Source: Algorimicrobium sp002414705 (lineage in GTDB: Bacteria; Bacteroidota; Bacteroidia; Flavobacteriales; Flavobacteriaceae). From it: DNA of 20,169 nucleotides. The translations under genes were made by a program, and so were the position numbers. The notes below the pieces were generated by a model that was not told the origin of the DNA, ran no database searches, and saw nothing but the letters and a program-made list of their open reading frames with translations. The stretch lies in the NCBI GenBank assembly GCA_963972425.1, contig CAXAUF010000050.1:1-20169 (forward strand), given 5' to 3'. This document shows positions 7,861 to 15,632 of the stretch, in pieces. Each line of letters starts with the position of its first letter. Positions within the stretch are counted from its first letter, which is position 1.

Positions 7861-7987
7861 TTTTTTATGAGATAATAGGTTACTAAAACTATCCGTTGTT
7901 CAGGAAATGAACTATTAATAAAAAAAACTAAATTACTAATATAGAATCAAAAAAAACTGAACATCTTTCAACTAGGTAATAAACGCC

Positions 7988-7995
7988 TATATTTG
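7988..7995 (+). promoter_or_regulatory. Bacteroidota -7 box (TATATTTG) for gpmI
   Basis: TATATTTG fits the TAnnTTTG consensus exactly and ends 17 nt before the ATG at 8013. It overlaps the GTG at 7995 that would give a six-residue longer protein, so it also argues against that upstream start. No good -33 TTG is visible. Confidence 0.65.
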
Positions 7996-8012
7996 TGCTT
8001 TACATTTTCACT

Positions 8013-9530
8013 ATGAATAAAAAAGTTATACTCATGATTTTAGATGGTTGGGGGAAATCTCCCGACCCTAAAGTTTCTGCAATAGACCAAGCAAACACGC
8101 CTTTTATAGATTCACTTTACACCAAATATCCCAATGCTAGTTTACGAACCGATGGTTTGCATGTTGGACTTCCAGAAGGACAAATGGGTAACAGCGAAGT
8201 GGGACACATGAATCTTGGTGCAGGACGCATTGTATATCAAGATTTGGTGAAAATTAATTTAGCCGTCCAAAATAAAACGCTCCAAAACGAAAAGACTTTA
8301 ATTGATGCGTTCAAATATGCTAAATCCCACAACAAACCGGTTCACTTTGTAGGTTTGGTGAGTGATGGTGGTGTGCATTCACATATTAATCACCTTTTTG
8401 GATTAATAGATGCAGCAAATCAAGTAGGTATTCCAAATTCGTATGTTCATGCATTTACTGATGGTCGTGATGTAGATCCAAAATCGGGTTTTGGTTTTAT
8501 CACAGCATTAGAAAATTACATACAAAACACACCAACAAAATTAGCCAGTATTACAGGCAGGTATTACGCCATGGATCGTGATAAACGTTGGGAACGCATA
8601 AAATTAGCGTATGATGCTTTGGTGCATGGTGTTGGTGTACAATCCCAAAATGCCACACAATCCATACAGCAAAGTTATGATGCAGATATAACGGACGAAT
8701 TTATAAAACCAATTGTCATGGTTGACAACCAAAATCAGCCAAAAGCAACGATTAAAGATGATGATGTTGTTATCTTTTTTAACTTCAGAACCGACAGAGG
8801 TCGTGAGTTAACAGAAGCGCTGACACAAGTGGATTTTCATGAGCAAAATATGCATAAGCTCAATTTGTATTATGTAACCATGACTAATTATGACGAAACA
8901 TACACCAACATACACGTAGTTTATAACAAGGATAATTTAACAGACACGCTTGGTGAGGTTTTAGAAAAACATCACAAAAAGCAAATTCGCATAGCAGAAA
9001 CCGAGAAATATCCGCATGTAACATTTTTCTTTTCAGGTGGACGAGAAATGCCTTTTAAAGGCGAAACACGCATGTTAAGAAATTCGCCAAAAGTGGCTAC
9101 ATACGATTTGAAACCAGAAATGAGCGCTTATGAATTGCGCGATGCATTAATACCTGAATTACAAAAAGGTGATGCAGATTTTGTGTGTTTAAATTTTGCA
9201 AATGGCGATATGGTAGGACATACTGGAGTCATGAAAGCTGCTATAAAAGCCTGTGAAGTTGTTGATTCTTGCGTAAAAGATGTTGTTACAACAGCACTAA
9301 AAAACGGTTACACAACTTTATTAATTGCAGATCATGGTAATTGTGAAACCATGGTAAATCCGGATGGATCGCCAAATACGGCTCATACTACAAACCCAGT
9401 ACCTGTTGTTTTAATTGATAATGAATTACAGCATATTTCAGACGGTGTTTTAGGCGATTTAGCACCAACTATTTTGAAACTTATGGGCATTCCGCAACCA
9501 AAAGCCATGACAAAACACCCGCTTATTTAA
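8013..9530 (+). CDS. gpmI: 2,3-bisphosphoglycerate-independent phosphoglycerate mutase
   Basis: This 505-residue cytoplasmic enzyme interconverts 3-phosphoglycerate and 2-phosphoglycerate in glycolysis and gluconeogenesis through a phosphoserine intermediate with two Mn ions. The start ILMILDGWG holds metal ligand Asp11. The phosphorylated serine is Ser61 in MGNSEVGHMNLG. The substrate loop DGRDVDPKSG, the NFANGDMVGHTG motif and the C-terminal IADHGNCE motif (metal-binding Asp and His) are all present. The length is normal for the family. I chose ATG 8013 because the protein then begins just before the first conserved strand, and because the promoter box overlaps the upstream GTG. It appears to be transcribed on its own, followed 35 bp later by a HAD gene with its own box. 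Confidence 0.97.
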   Translation: MNKKVILMILDGWGKSPDPKVSAIDQANTPFIDSLYTKYPNASLRTDGLHVGLPEGQMGNSEVGHMNLGAGRIVYQDLVKINLAVQNKTLQNEKTLIDAFKYAKSHNKPVHFVGLVSDGGVHSHINHLFGLIDAANQVGIPNSYVHAFTDGRDVDPKSGFGFITALENYIQNTPTKLASITGRYYAMDRDKRWERIKLAYDALVHGVGVQSQNATQSIQQSYDADITDEFIKPIVMVDNQNQPKATIKDDDVVIFFNFRTDRGRELTEALTQVDFHEQNMHKLNLYYVTMTNYDETYTNIHVVYNKDNLTDTLGEVLEKHHKKQIRIAETEKYPHVTFFFSGGREMPFKGETRMLRNSPKVATYDLKPEMSAYELRDALIPELQKGDADFVCLNFANGDMVGHTGVMKAAIKACEVVDSCVKDVVTTALKNGYTTLLIADHGNCETMVNPDGSPNTAHTTNPVPVVLIDNELQHISDGVLGDLAPTILKLMGIPQPKAMTKHPLI

Positions 9531-9541
9531 GCTAAATTTTG

Positions 9542-9549
9542 TATTTTTG
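9542..9549 (+). promoter_or_regulatory. Bacteroidota -7 box (TATTTTTG) for the HAD gene
   Basis: TATTTTTG matches TAnnTTTG and ends 16 nt before the ATG at 9566, the same spacing as the gpmI and upstream map boxes. It lies 11 nt after the gpmI stop, so the HAD gene may be transcribed both by read-through and from here. Confidence 0.5.
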
Positions 9550-9565
9550 GAATTAGAACTAGTAT

Positions 9566-9979
9566 ATGAATTTCACCAATAAACTTATCATAGCTGTCGA
9601 TTTTGATGGCACCATTGTAGAAGATGCCTATCCAAAAATTGGCAAACCCAAACTATTTGCGTTTGAAACCCTTGAACGCTTGCAAAAGGAAGGCCATAGA
9701 TTAATACTTTGGACATATAGAAGCGACTTACGTTTGGAGGAAGCTGTTGTGTTTTGCAGAGAAAATGGACTAGAATTTTACGCTGTAAACAAAAGTTTTC
9801 CAGAAGAACAATTTGACTACACAAAAAGCCGAAAAATTCATGCAGATATTTTTATAGACGATAGAAATTTAGGCGGAATTTTAGGTTGGGGCGAAATTTA
9901 TCAAATGCTTGCCAACCCAAAATACCACCCGAATAAACTTGAAAAAAAGAAAGGGTTTTTATCATTTTTAAAAAAATAA
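9566..9979 (+). CDS. BT0820-type small HAD-superfamily hydrolase
   Basis: This 137-residue protein is a compact HAD phosphatase. Motif I is VDFDGTIVED (catalytic Asp12 and Asp14), motif II is LWTYRS (Thr50), and motif III plus IV appear as the lysine region TKSRK (about 87-90) and IFIDDRNLGG (Asp98 and Asp99). The small size without a large cap domain and the DAYP sequence right after motif I match the BT0820 group known from Bacteroides. The C-terminal tail is rich in Lys and Phe and probably unstructured. It is cytoplasmic with no signal peptide. The substrate is unknown; phosphate monoesters such as sugar phosphates are the family expectation. Its stop lies 4 nt from the convergent stop of the CoA-transferase gene. 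Confidence 0.87.
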   Translation: MNFTNKLIIAVDFDGTIVEDAYPKIGKPKLFAFETLERLQKEGHRLILWTYRSDLRLEEAVVFCRENGLEFYAVNKSFPEEQFDYTKSRKIHADIFIDDRNLGGILGWGEIYQMLANPKYHPNKLEKKKGFLSFLKK

Positions 9980-9983
9980 AATT

Positions 9984-11255
9984 CTAACTTTTTATCAATT
10001 CAAAATAACTTTTATCAATAGATTCTTGATGATTAGGATGCGCTATATTAACCAAAGCTTTTACGCGCTCTTTAATGGTTTTTCCATATAAATTAGCAAT
10101 ACCGTATTCCGTAACCACATAATGCACATGCGATCGTGTAGTTACTACACCTGCTCCAGGTTTTAAGCTTGGTACAATTCTGCTAATTCCAGATTTTGTA
10201 ATAGATGGTAACGCAATAATAGCTTTTCCACCTTCGCTTAAAGAAGCACCACGAATAAAATCCATTTGACCACCAACACCAGAATACATTTTTCCTCCAA
10301 TAGAATCTGCACAAACTTGTCCAGTAACATCCACCTCGATAGCAGAATTTATAGCAACCATACGTGGGTTTTGCTTGATAATTGACACATCATTGGTGTA
10401 ATTAGAGGCACGCATTTCAACAAATGGATTATCATCTACATAATCATACAGTCGTTTAGAACCCATTAAGAAAGTGGTTAAAGCACGACCACGATTAATT
10501 TCTTTGTAGTTTCCGTTAATAACATCGTTTAATATTAAATCAATAACACCATCGGAGAACATTTCGGTATGCAAACCTAAATCCTTATGATTGGTTAACC
10601 GTGTTAAAACGGCATTAGGAATATTACCAATTCCCATTTGTAATGTGCTTCTATCTTCAATTAAACCCGCTACATGAATTCCAATTTTGTTTTCTATTTC
10701 TGAAGGTTCTACCATGTTATGCGTTGGTAAAGGTTCATCACATTCTACAAAAACATCAATTTCAGAATGGTGAATAATACCTGCACCATGCGTTCTTGGC
10801 ATTTGGGCATTTACTTGTGCAATTACAATATCGGCATTATCAATAGCAGCTAGGGTAGCTTCAACCGAAACACCTAATGAGCAATAACCATGTCTATCTG
10901 GAATAGAAACATGAATAAACGCGTATTGTAAATCAATAATATTGCGTTTAAAAAGCAAAGGTAATTCGCTTAAAAAAACAGGTGTATATGATCCGTTCCC
11001 TGCTTTTAAGGTATGGCGCACATTTTTCCCAATAAAAAAAGAATTCACATGAAAACTATCACGATAGTCTGGATTGGCATAAGGTGCATCACCTTCTGTG
11101 TGTAATTGGCAGATTTCTACATTGCGTAATTCCTCATGTCTAGCTGTTAAAGCACGAAGTAAAACTTGAGGCGCTGCGGCTGCAGCTTGTATATATATTT
11201 TACTATTAGATTTTACGATTTTTACGGCTTCTTCTGCCGAAACGGATTTAAACAT
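9984..11255 (-). CDS. Acetyl-CoA hydrolase/transferase family protein (4-hydroxybutyrate CoA-transferase-like)
   Basis: This 423-residue cytoplasmic enzyme belongs to the family I type CoA-transferases/hydrolases (AbfT, Cat1, ACH1 group). The catalytic glutamate, which forms the glutamyl-CoA thioester, is predicted as Glu231 in LHTEMFSDGV. The QMGIGNIPNAV loop just before it, the NPRMVAINSAIEVD strand and the GVGGQMDFIRGA loop in the C-terminal half are typical. Length fits the AbfT-like subgroup. It should move CoA between acetyl-CoA and a small carboxylic acid such as 4-hydroxybutyrate, or hydrolyse acetyl-CoA; sequence alone does not decide. It stands alone, convergent with the HAD gene and divergent from map. 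A GACCTTTG box (11275-11282, one mismatch from consensus) lies 19 nt upstream of the ATG as a weak promoter candidate. Confidence 0.88.
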   Translation of the reverse strand: MFKSVSAEEAVKIVKSNSKIYIQAAAAAPQVLLRALTARHEELRNVEICQLHTEGDAPYANPDYRDSFHVNSFFIGKNVRHTLKAGNGSYTPVFLSELPLLFKRNIIDLQYAFIHVSIPDRHGYCSLGVSVEATLAAIDNADIVIAQVNAQMPRTHGAGIIHHSEIDVFVECDEPLPTHNMVEPSEIENKIGIHVAGLIEDRSTLQMGIGNIPNAVLTRLTNHKDLGLHTEMFSDGVIDLILNDVINGNYKEINRGRALTTFLMGSKRLYDYVDDNPFVEMRASNYTNDVSIIKQNPRMVAINSAIEVDVTGQVCADSIGGKMYSGVGGQMDFIRGASLSEGGKAIIALPSITKSGISRIVPSLKPGAGVVTTRSHVHYVVTEYGIANLYGKTIKERVKALVNIAHPNHQESIDKSYFELIKS

Positions 11256-11352
11256 AGTTTTTAATTTTATAACGCAAAGGTCTTAAAAAAGAACCAACAA
11301 GAACCTGAAAAAAGTCATATTCCTAAAGATTATATAGCTTATTAAAATTAAG

Positions 11353-11372
11353 TATCTTTGCACATATTTTTG
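11353..11372 (+). promoter_or_regulatory. Two overlapping-spaced -7 boxes upstream of map
   Basis: Two exact TAnnTTTG matches lie in tandem: TATCTTTG (11353-11360), ending 16 nt before the map ATG, and TATTTTTG (11365-11372), ending 4 nt before it. The first would give a short leader of about 10 nt. The second would give a leaderless message. They could be alternative promoters for the map-DUF3050-methyltransferase-DUF423 cluster, or only one may be used. Confidence 0.6.
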
Positions 11373-11376
11373 AATC

Positions 11377-12195
11377 ATGATTATAGCAAAAACAAGAGAA
11401 GAGATAGAATTAATGCGTGAAAGTGCTTTAATTGTATCCAAAACTTTAGGAATGCTTGCCAAAGAGGTAAAGCCAGGTGTTACAACATTACAATTAGATA
11501 AATTAGCGGAAGATTTTATTCGCGCTCAAGATGCAATCCCCGGATTTTTAGGTTTATATAATTTCCCAAATACGCTTTGCATGAGTCCAAACTCGCAAGT
11601 CGTTCATGGGTTTCCAACGAATGAACCTTTGGTAGAAGGCGATATAATTTCCATTGACTGTGGCGCCATAAAAAATGGTTTTTATGGAGATCATGCGTAT
11701 ACATTTGCTGTAGGCGAAATTGAGCCAGATACACAAACACTTTTAGATGTTGCCAAGCAATCTTTATATGAAGGTATCCGAGAATTTAAGATAGGAAATC
11801 GTGTGGGTGATGTTGGTTATGCTATTCAAAAATACTGTGAAGATCGTGGCTATGGTGTTGTTCGTGAATTAGTAGGTCATGGATTAGGACGCAAAATGCA
11901 TGAAGATCCAGAAATGCCTAATTACGGAAAACGTGGTCGAGGTAAAAAGTTTATTGAAGGTCAGGTAGTCGCTATTGAACCTATGATAAACATGGGCACT
12001 CATAGAATAAAACAGCATAAAGATGGCTGGACTATAACAACTTTAGATAGTAAACCATCCGCACATTTTGAACATGATGTAGCCATTGTAGATGGAAAAC
12101 CAGAATTACTTTCAACGTTTGCTTACATCTATGATGCTTTAGGGATTACGAGTAATGAAGAAGATGAATTTAGACAAAAACCTTTTGTACTATAA
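11377..12195 (+). CDS. map: Type I methionine aminopeptidase
   Basis: This 272-residue cytoplasmic enzyme removes the initiator methionine from new proteins. All five metal ligands are visible: Asp94 (SIDCG), Asp105 (GDHAYTF), His168 (VGHGLG), Glu201 (AIEPM) and Glu232 (HFEHDVAI). The substrate-side His78 is in VVHGFP. It lacks the N-terminal zinc-finger extension of longer forms. A C-terminal extension of about 25 residues after the last strand (YIYDALGITSNEEDEF) goes beyond the E. coli length. It is the first gene of a four-gene cluster; the next start is 10 nt after its stop. Two TAnnTTTG boxes precede it. Confidence 0.96.
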   Translation: MIIAKTREEIELMRESALIVSKTLGMLAKEVKPGVTTLQLDKLAEDFIRAQDAIPGFLGLYNFPNTLCMSPNSQVVHGFPTNEPLVEGDIISIDCGAIKNGFYGDHAYTFAVGEIEPDTQTLLDVAKQSLYEGIREFKIGNRVGDVGYAIQKYCEDRGYGVVRELVGHGLGRKMHEDPEMPNYGKRGRGKKFIEGQVVAIEPMINMGTHRIKQHKDGWTITTLDSKPSAHFEHDVAIVDGKPELLSTFAYIYDALGITSNEEDEFRQKPFVL

Positions 12196-12205
12196 ATTAC
12201 CACAA

Positions 12206-12988
12206 ATGAATCAGATTAAAAAATTAGAAAAAGAACTTGCACCTTTACGTTCAGAATTAAACAACCATAAACTGTACAAAACATTAGCTACCGTTACAGA
12301 TATTAAAATTTTTATGGAGCAACATGTTTTTGCTGTTTGGGATTTTATGTCTCTGTTAAAAGCACTTCAAAATCATTTAACAACAACAACTGTACCTTGG
12401 ACACCTGTTGCAAATCCAGCAACAGCCCGTTTTATAAATGAAATTGTTTTAGGCGAAGAAAGCGATGTCAATGAATTTGGCGAACCAAAAAGTCATTATG
12501 AAATGTACTTGGATGCCATGCATCAAGTTCAGGCTAGCACCAAGCAAGTTGAAGATTTCCTAACCTTATTAAATGCAGAAAAATCCATTGAAAATGCAGC
12601 GAAAAAGGTTCAATTAAATGCTGAAACATTAAAATTTATAAACTACACGTTTCATATTATTGCAACAAATGCACCGCATAAAATAGCTACTGCTTTTACA
12701 TTTGGACGTGAGGATGTTATTCCAGATATGTTTTTTCAAATTATTAATCAGTCTAAAACAGAGAGTGATTCTTATAGCAAATTAACCTATTATTTAAATC
12801 GCCATATAGAATTAGATGGTGATGAACATGGACCGCTTTCTTTAAAAATGGTTGAAGAATTATGTGGTAATGACCAACAAAAATGGAACGATGTTTTAGA
12901 AGTTTCTAAACAATCTTTACAACACCGAATTGCACTATGGGACGGTATTTATAATTTAATTAAAACCAATAATTTAGTTGAAGCTTAA
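12206..12988 (+). CDS. DUF3050 family protein (heme-oxygenase-like fold)
   Basis: This 260-residue, mostly helical, cytoplasmic protein has no signal peptide. It matches what I recall of DUF3050, a family placed in the heme-oxygenase-like fold. Candidate metal-site residues sit in conserved-looking helices: E38 and H40 in FMEQHVFAVWDF, H97 and E99 in SHYEMYLD, and H200-x3-D204-x3-H208 in RHIELDGDEHG. This pattern recalls heme-oxygenase-like diiron oxidases but the spacing is not identical. I start it at ATG 12206 rather than at the upstream in-frame ATG 12155, because homologues begin at the IKKLEKEL helix and the longer form lies inside map. It is third-party to known pathways here: between map and a methyltransferase, with 6 nt to the latter. 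The reaction is unknown. Confidence 0.8.
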   Translation: MNQIKKLEKELAPLRSELNNHKLYKTLATVTDIKIFMEQHVFAVWDFMSLLKALQNHLTTTTVPWTPVANPATARFINEIVLGEESDVNEFGEPKSHYEMYLDAMHQVQASTKQVEDFLTLLNAEKSIENAAKKVQLNAETLKFINYTFHIIATNAPHKIATAFTFGREDVIPDMFFQIINQSKTESDSYSKLTYYLNRHIELDGDEHGPLSLKMVEELCGNDQQKWNDVLEVSKQSLQHRIALWDGIYNLIKTNNLVEA

Positions 12989-12994
12989 AACCAG

Positions 12995-13759
12995 TTGAAA
13001 AAACTATTTAAAATATTGCTCAACACCATTCCAAGACCATTATTAATTAGGTCAAGCTATTTGGTGAGACCGGTAATTGCTACTTTTTTAAAAGGAAGCA
13101 AATATACAGACCCTATTGACGGCAAGAATTTTAAAATGTTTTTACCGTATGGATACGGCAATCAACGTAATAATGTACTTTCACCTTCTACTCTTTCATT
13201 AGAACGCCACAGATTACTATGGCTGTATTTACAAAATGAAACCGATTTTTTTACGGCTAAAAAGCGCGTGCTTCACTTTGCACCCGAACAGTGTTTTCTA
13301 AAACGTTTTAAAAATCTTAAAAATATTGATTACACAACAACCGATTTAGAGTCGCCAATTGCGGATGTAAAAGCAGATATTTGCAATTTACCGTTTGAAG
13401 ATAATAGCTATGATATTATTTTATGCAATCATGTTTTAGAGCATATTCCTGATGACACCAAAGCCATGCAAGAATTATACAGAGTGATGAAACCTGGTGG
13501 CTATGGTGTGTTTCAAATTCCGCAGGACTTAACACGTGATATTACTTTTGAAGATGATAGCATAACCGACAAAAAAGAACGCGCTGCCATTTTTGGACAA
13601 TATGATCATGTTCGTATTTATGGTCGCGATTATTTTAATAAACTCCGAAGTATTGGGTTTAAAGTAGAAGAAATAGACTACACTGCCACTTTATCTGATA
13701 CTGACATAGAGCGCTATTGCTTGGCTAAAGGAGAAATTATTCCAGTGGTTTATAAATAG
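12995..13759 (+). CDS. Class I SAM-dependent methyltransferase
   Basis: This 254-residue cytoplasmic protein has a methyltransferase type 11 domain. Motif I is unusual, RVLHFAPEQC (91-100) instead of the Gly-rich VLDxGxGxG. The acidic residue after strand 2 is Asp117 in TTTDLES. The pair DICNLPFEDNSYDII and CNHVLEHIPDD (128-154) and the MKPGGYGVFQIP strand (165-176) are standard. A basic N-terminal segment of about 48 residues precedes the domain. The start is TTG at 12995, 6 nt after the DUF3050 stop; the first in-frame ATG (residue 48) would lose the basic N-terminus KKLFKILLNTIPRP. The substrate is unknown. A histidine-and-phenylalanine motif I of this type occurs in a subgroup of methyltransferases found among glycan and lipid genes, but no such genes are here. 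Confidence 0.87.
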   Translation: MKKLFKILLNTIPRPLLIRSSYLVRPVIATFLKGSKYTDPIDGKNFKMFLPYGYGNQRNNVLSPSTLSLERHRLLWLYLQNETDFFTAKKRVLHFAPEQCFLKRFKNLKNIDYTTTDLESPIADVKADICNLPFEDNSYDIILCNHVLEHIPDDTKAMQELYRVMKPGGYGVFQIPQDLTRDITFEDDSITDKKERAAIFGQYDHVRIYGRDYFNKLRSIGFKVEEIDYTATLSDTDIERYCLAKGEIIPVVYK

Positions 13760-13767
13760 ATATAGTA

Positions 13768-14136
13768 ATGAAACATCAAATTATAATTGCAACAGCTGCC
13801 ATTTTCGGAATATTAGCAGTCATCTTTGGCGCTTTTGGCGCTCATGCTTTAAAGAAAACTTTATCCGCAGACCAATTGCATAGTTTTGAAGTTGGTGTGA
13901 AATACCAAATGTATCATGCCCTTGTTTTATTAGCTTTAGGTTTTAGTTCATACAACATAACCGTTTCAGCCTATTGGTGTTTTACCTTAGGAATAATACT
14001 GTTTTCTTTCAGTATTTATGGATTGGTTTTATCGGATGCTAAAGGAAAAAAAATGCGTTTTTTAGGACCTATTACACCTATTGGCGGCTTACTATTAGTT
14101 GCTGGCTGGTTTCTATTATTGGTGAGTGCCTTTTAA
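13768..14136 (+). CDS. DUF423 family small membrane protein
   Basis: This 122-residue inner-membrane protein has four hydrophobic segments (about 4-24, 50-62, 69-89 and 100-121). The N-terminal signature FGAFGAHALKKTLS and the following FEVGVKYQMYHALVLL are those of DUF423 (YgdD/YwdK group). No biochemical function is established for the family. It starts 8 nt after the methyltransferase stop and ends the map cluster. It converges with apbE, 52 nt away. In that gap a 7-bp inverted repeat (TAAAGCA at 14134-14140, TGCTTTA at 14157-14163) has too long a loop to be a confident terminator. Confidence 0.9.
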   Translation: MKHQIIIATAAIFGILAVIFGAFGAHALKKTLSADQLHSFEVGVKYQMYHALVLLALGFSSYNITVSAYWCFTLGIILFSFSIYGLVLSDAKGKKMRFLGPITPIGGLLLVAGWFLLLVSAF

Positions 14137-14188
14137 AGCAAATTTAAAAATAAGGATGCTTTATCTCTCGGTTTATAAAAAAACAAAA

Positions 14189-15184
14189 CTATTCTGGAAA
14201 CCCATTTAAAGACAATGTTTCAAATTCCTGATTATCATTCTCAAATATCAAAAAAGCTTTTAATTCAGGATGTATTTTTAAAAATTCGGTTGTTTTTTCA
14301 ATTCCCATAGCTTTAAATGCAGTTGCATAAGCATCAGCTGTCATGCAATTATCAGCTATTACAGAAATACTTAATAAATTGGTTTTACTTGGATAACCTG
14401 ATTTTGTATCAATAATATGGGAATAGCGATTTCCTTGGTTATCTACCTTGAATTTTCGGTAGGTTCCTGATGTTGCCATCGCTTCATTATGTAAGCTTAT
14501 GGCGTTTATTAGAGATTGTTCGCCGTCAAAATGAGGCATTTCTACACCTACTTTCCAATGGCTTTGCTTTTCAACATTCATTCCACGTGTGCGGATTTCG
14601 CCACCAATTTCAACTAAATAATTTTCAACGTTTTTGGACTCTAAAAAGATGCCAATTACATCCACACCATACCCTTTGGCAATGGCATTAAAATCTATAA
14701 ACGTGCTTTCTGGTTTAATAATAGTTTTATTATTAAGAGAAACCTTATTGAAACCAACACCAAGCATAAGGCTATCAATTTTCAGGCTATCTAGAGCTAT
14801 TATTTTCCCTTCAGGACCAAAATCCCATGCATTAACAACAGCTCCAATAGTCGGATCGAAAGCGCCATTGGTTGCTTGATAAATAGTGTTTGATTCATTA
14901 AAAACATTTAGAAAATGTTTATCAATTGAAACCGGTTCATTTCTATTTAATCTAGAAATATCAGAATCTGGAATGTAAGTAGACATGGATTTGTTAATTA
15001 CAGCAAAAAGACTATCAAATTCTATTTGATAGTTCTCATCAGAATTATAAATAACCGAATATGTTGTTCCAAAAACCGAACCTGCTAACTTGGTGTTTTT
15101 AGTTTCTTGTTTGCAGGAAAGCAATACTATGCTTATTAGAAATAGAATTCCTGATTTTTTCATATTGATATTTATTTTCTTCAT
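14189..15184 (-). CDS. apbE: FAD:protein FMN transferase (ApbE), lipoprotein
   Basis: This 331-residue lipoprotein covalently attaches FMN to a threonine of target proteins such as NqrB/NqrC or RnfG subunits, using FAD and Mg. The signal sequence ends in a lipobox (IVLLSC; Cys24), so it is anchored in the envelope. ApbE motifs run in order: STYIPDSDISRLN, GAFDPTIG, AWDFGPEG, FNAIAKGYGVD, VEIGGEIRTRG, ATSGTYRKF, HIIDTKSGYP and MTADAYATAFKAMG (metal-binding Asp and Thr). An alternative start at ATG 15163 gives a cleaner 16-residue signal before the Cys and may be the real one. It follows a small protein gene that often lies beside nqrF in related genomes, so Na-translocating NADH:quinone reductase is its likely target. 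nqrF itself is not in this window. Confidence 0.94.
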   Translation of the reverse strand: MKKININMKKSGILFLISIVLLSCKQETKNTKLAGSVFGTTYSVIYNSDENYQIEFDSLFAVINKSMSTYIPDSDISRLNRNEPVSIDKHFLNVFNESNTIYQATNGAFDPTIGAVVNAWDFGPEGKIIALDSLKIDSLMLGVGFNKVSLNNKTIIKPESTFIDFNAIAKGYGVDVIGIFLESKNVENYLVEIGGEIRTRGMNVEKQSHWKVGVEMPHFDGEQSLINAISLHNEAMATSGTYRKFKVDNQGNRYSHIIDTKSGYPSKTNLLSISVIADNCMTADAYATAFKAMGIEKTTEFLKIHPELKAFLIFENDNQEFETLSLNGFPE

Positions 15185-15242
15185 TTTGTAATTGACACGT
15201 TCGAAACCCGTTTCTATATGTAGGCAGGTTTGAAATAATAAG

Positions 15243-15620
15243 TTAATTTAAGTTGGTTTCAATTACTTGAATTCCGTTATATTCAATCAGGTATTCTTCG
15301 TTTAAATAGATTGGTAAATCTTCGCCATCTGGATTCCCTAAACCAACACCAGCATAAAGCACTTTAGCATCTTTGTCAGCTGCGTGCTTTTTAAAGGTTT
15401 CCATCCAAACTATATCGTAATTATTTGGATTATCAGGCAATAGTACGGAACGAACTATCACAAAAAAATACTGACTATTTTTATCAATACATACAAATTG
15501 CGGGTGTTTTTTAAGCTTGCTATTTATAGCTACAAATTCAAATCCACGTTTTTCCAAATCTTTACCCACGTGATTCATGGCTAAATTATGAAGTTCTTGT
15601 TTTGTGAGTGACTTTTTCAT
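15243..15620 (-). CDS. Small conserved protein, often annotated next to nqrF
   Basis: This 125-residue soluble protein has no signal peptide or membrane segment. Segments such as LTKQELHNLAMNHVGKDLE and HPQFVCIDKNSQYFFVIVR, and the late VLYAGVGLGNPDGED, match a small family in Flavobacteriaceae that I recall being labelled as Na-translocating NADH-quinone reductase subunit F. The label comes from gene neighbourhood, since it has no FAD, NADH or 2Fe-2S motif (only one Cys). A DNA or nuclease-like fold cannot be shown. It is followed by apbE after 58 nt on the same strand and preceded by an exact TAnnTTTG box 4 nt before its ATG. Function unknown. Confidence 0.72.
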   Translation of the reverse strand: MKKSLTKQELHNLAMNHVGKDLEKRGFEFVAINSKLKKHPQFVCIDKNSQYFFVIVRSVLLPDNPNNYDIVWMETFKKHAADKDAKVLYAGVGLGNPDGEDLPIYLNEEYLIEYNGIQVIETNLN

Positions 15621-15624
15621 TTTA

Positions 15625-15632
15625 CAAAATTA
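15625..15632 (-). promoter_or_regulatory. -7 box (TAATTTTG) for the small gene-apbE pair
   Basis: On the minus strand TAATTTTG, then TAAA, then ATG. The box fits TAnnTTTG and ends 4 nt before the start codon, the same close spacing as in tatA and in the downstream map box. The likely transcript is leaderless or nearly so and would continue into apbE. Confidence 0.55.

Noticed and set aside
7898..7912. GTTCA/TGAAC inverted repeat after the GNAT gene
   Set aside because: A 5-bp AT-rich stem with no T-tract on either strand is too weak to call a terminator.
7995..8012. Six-residue longer gpmI from GTG 7995
   Set aside because: The GTG is part of the TATATTTG promoter box, and the enzyme normally begins just before the LDGWG strand.
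11516..11740. Minus-strand open frames inside map
   Set aside because: Shadows of an intact methionine aminopeptidase with all metal ligands in place.
12155..12205. Longer N-terminus for the DUF3050 protein
   Set aside because: It lies mostly inside map and adds nothing conserved; ATG 12206 lies just after the map stop.
14134..14163. TAAAGCA/TGCTTTA inverted repeat between DUF423 and apbE
   Set aside because: A 7-bp stem with a 16-nt loop and no clear T-run; chance occurrence is likely in this base composition.
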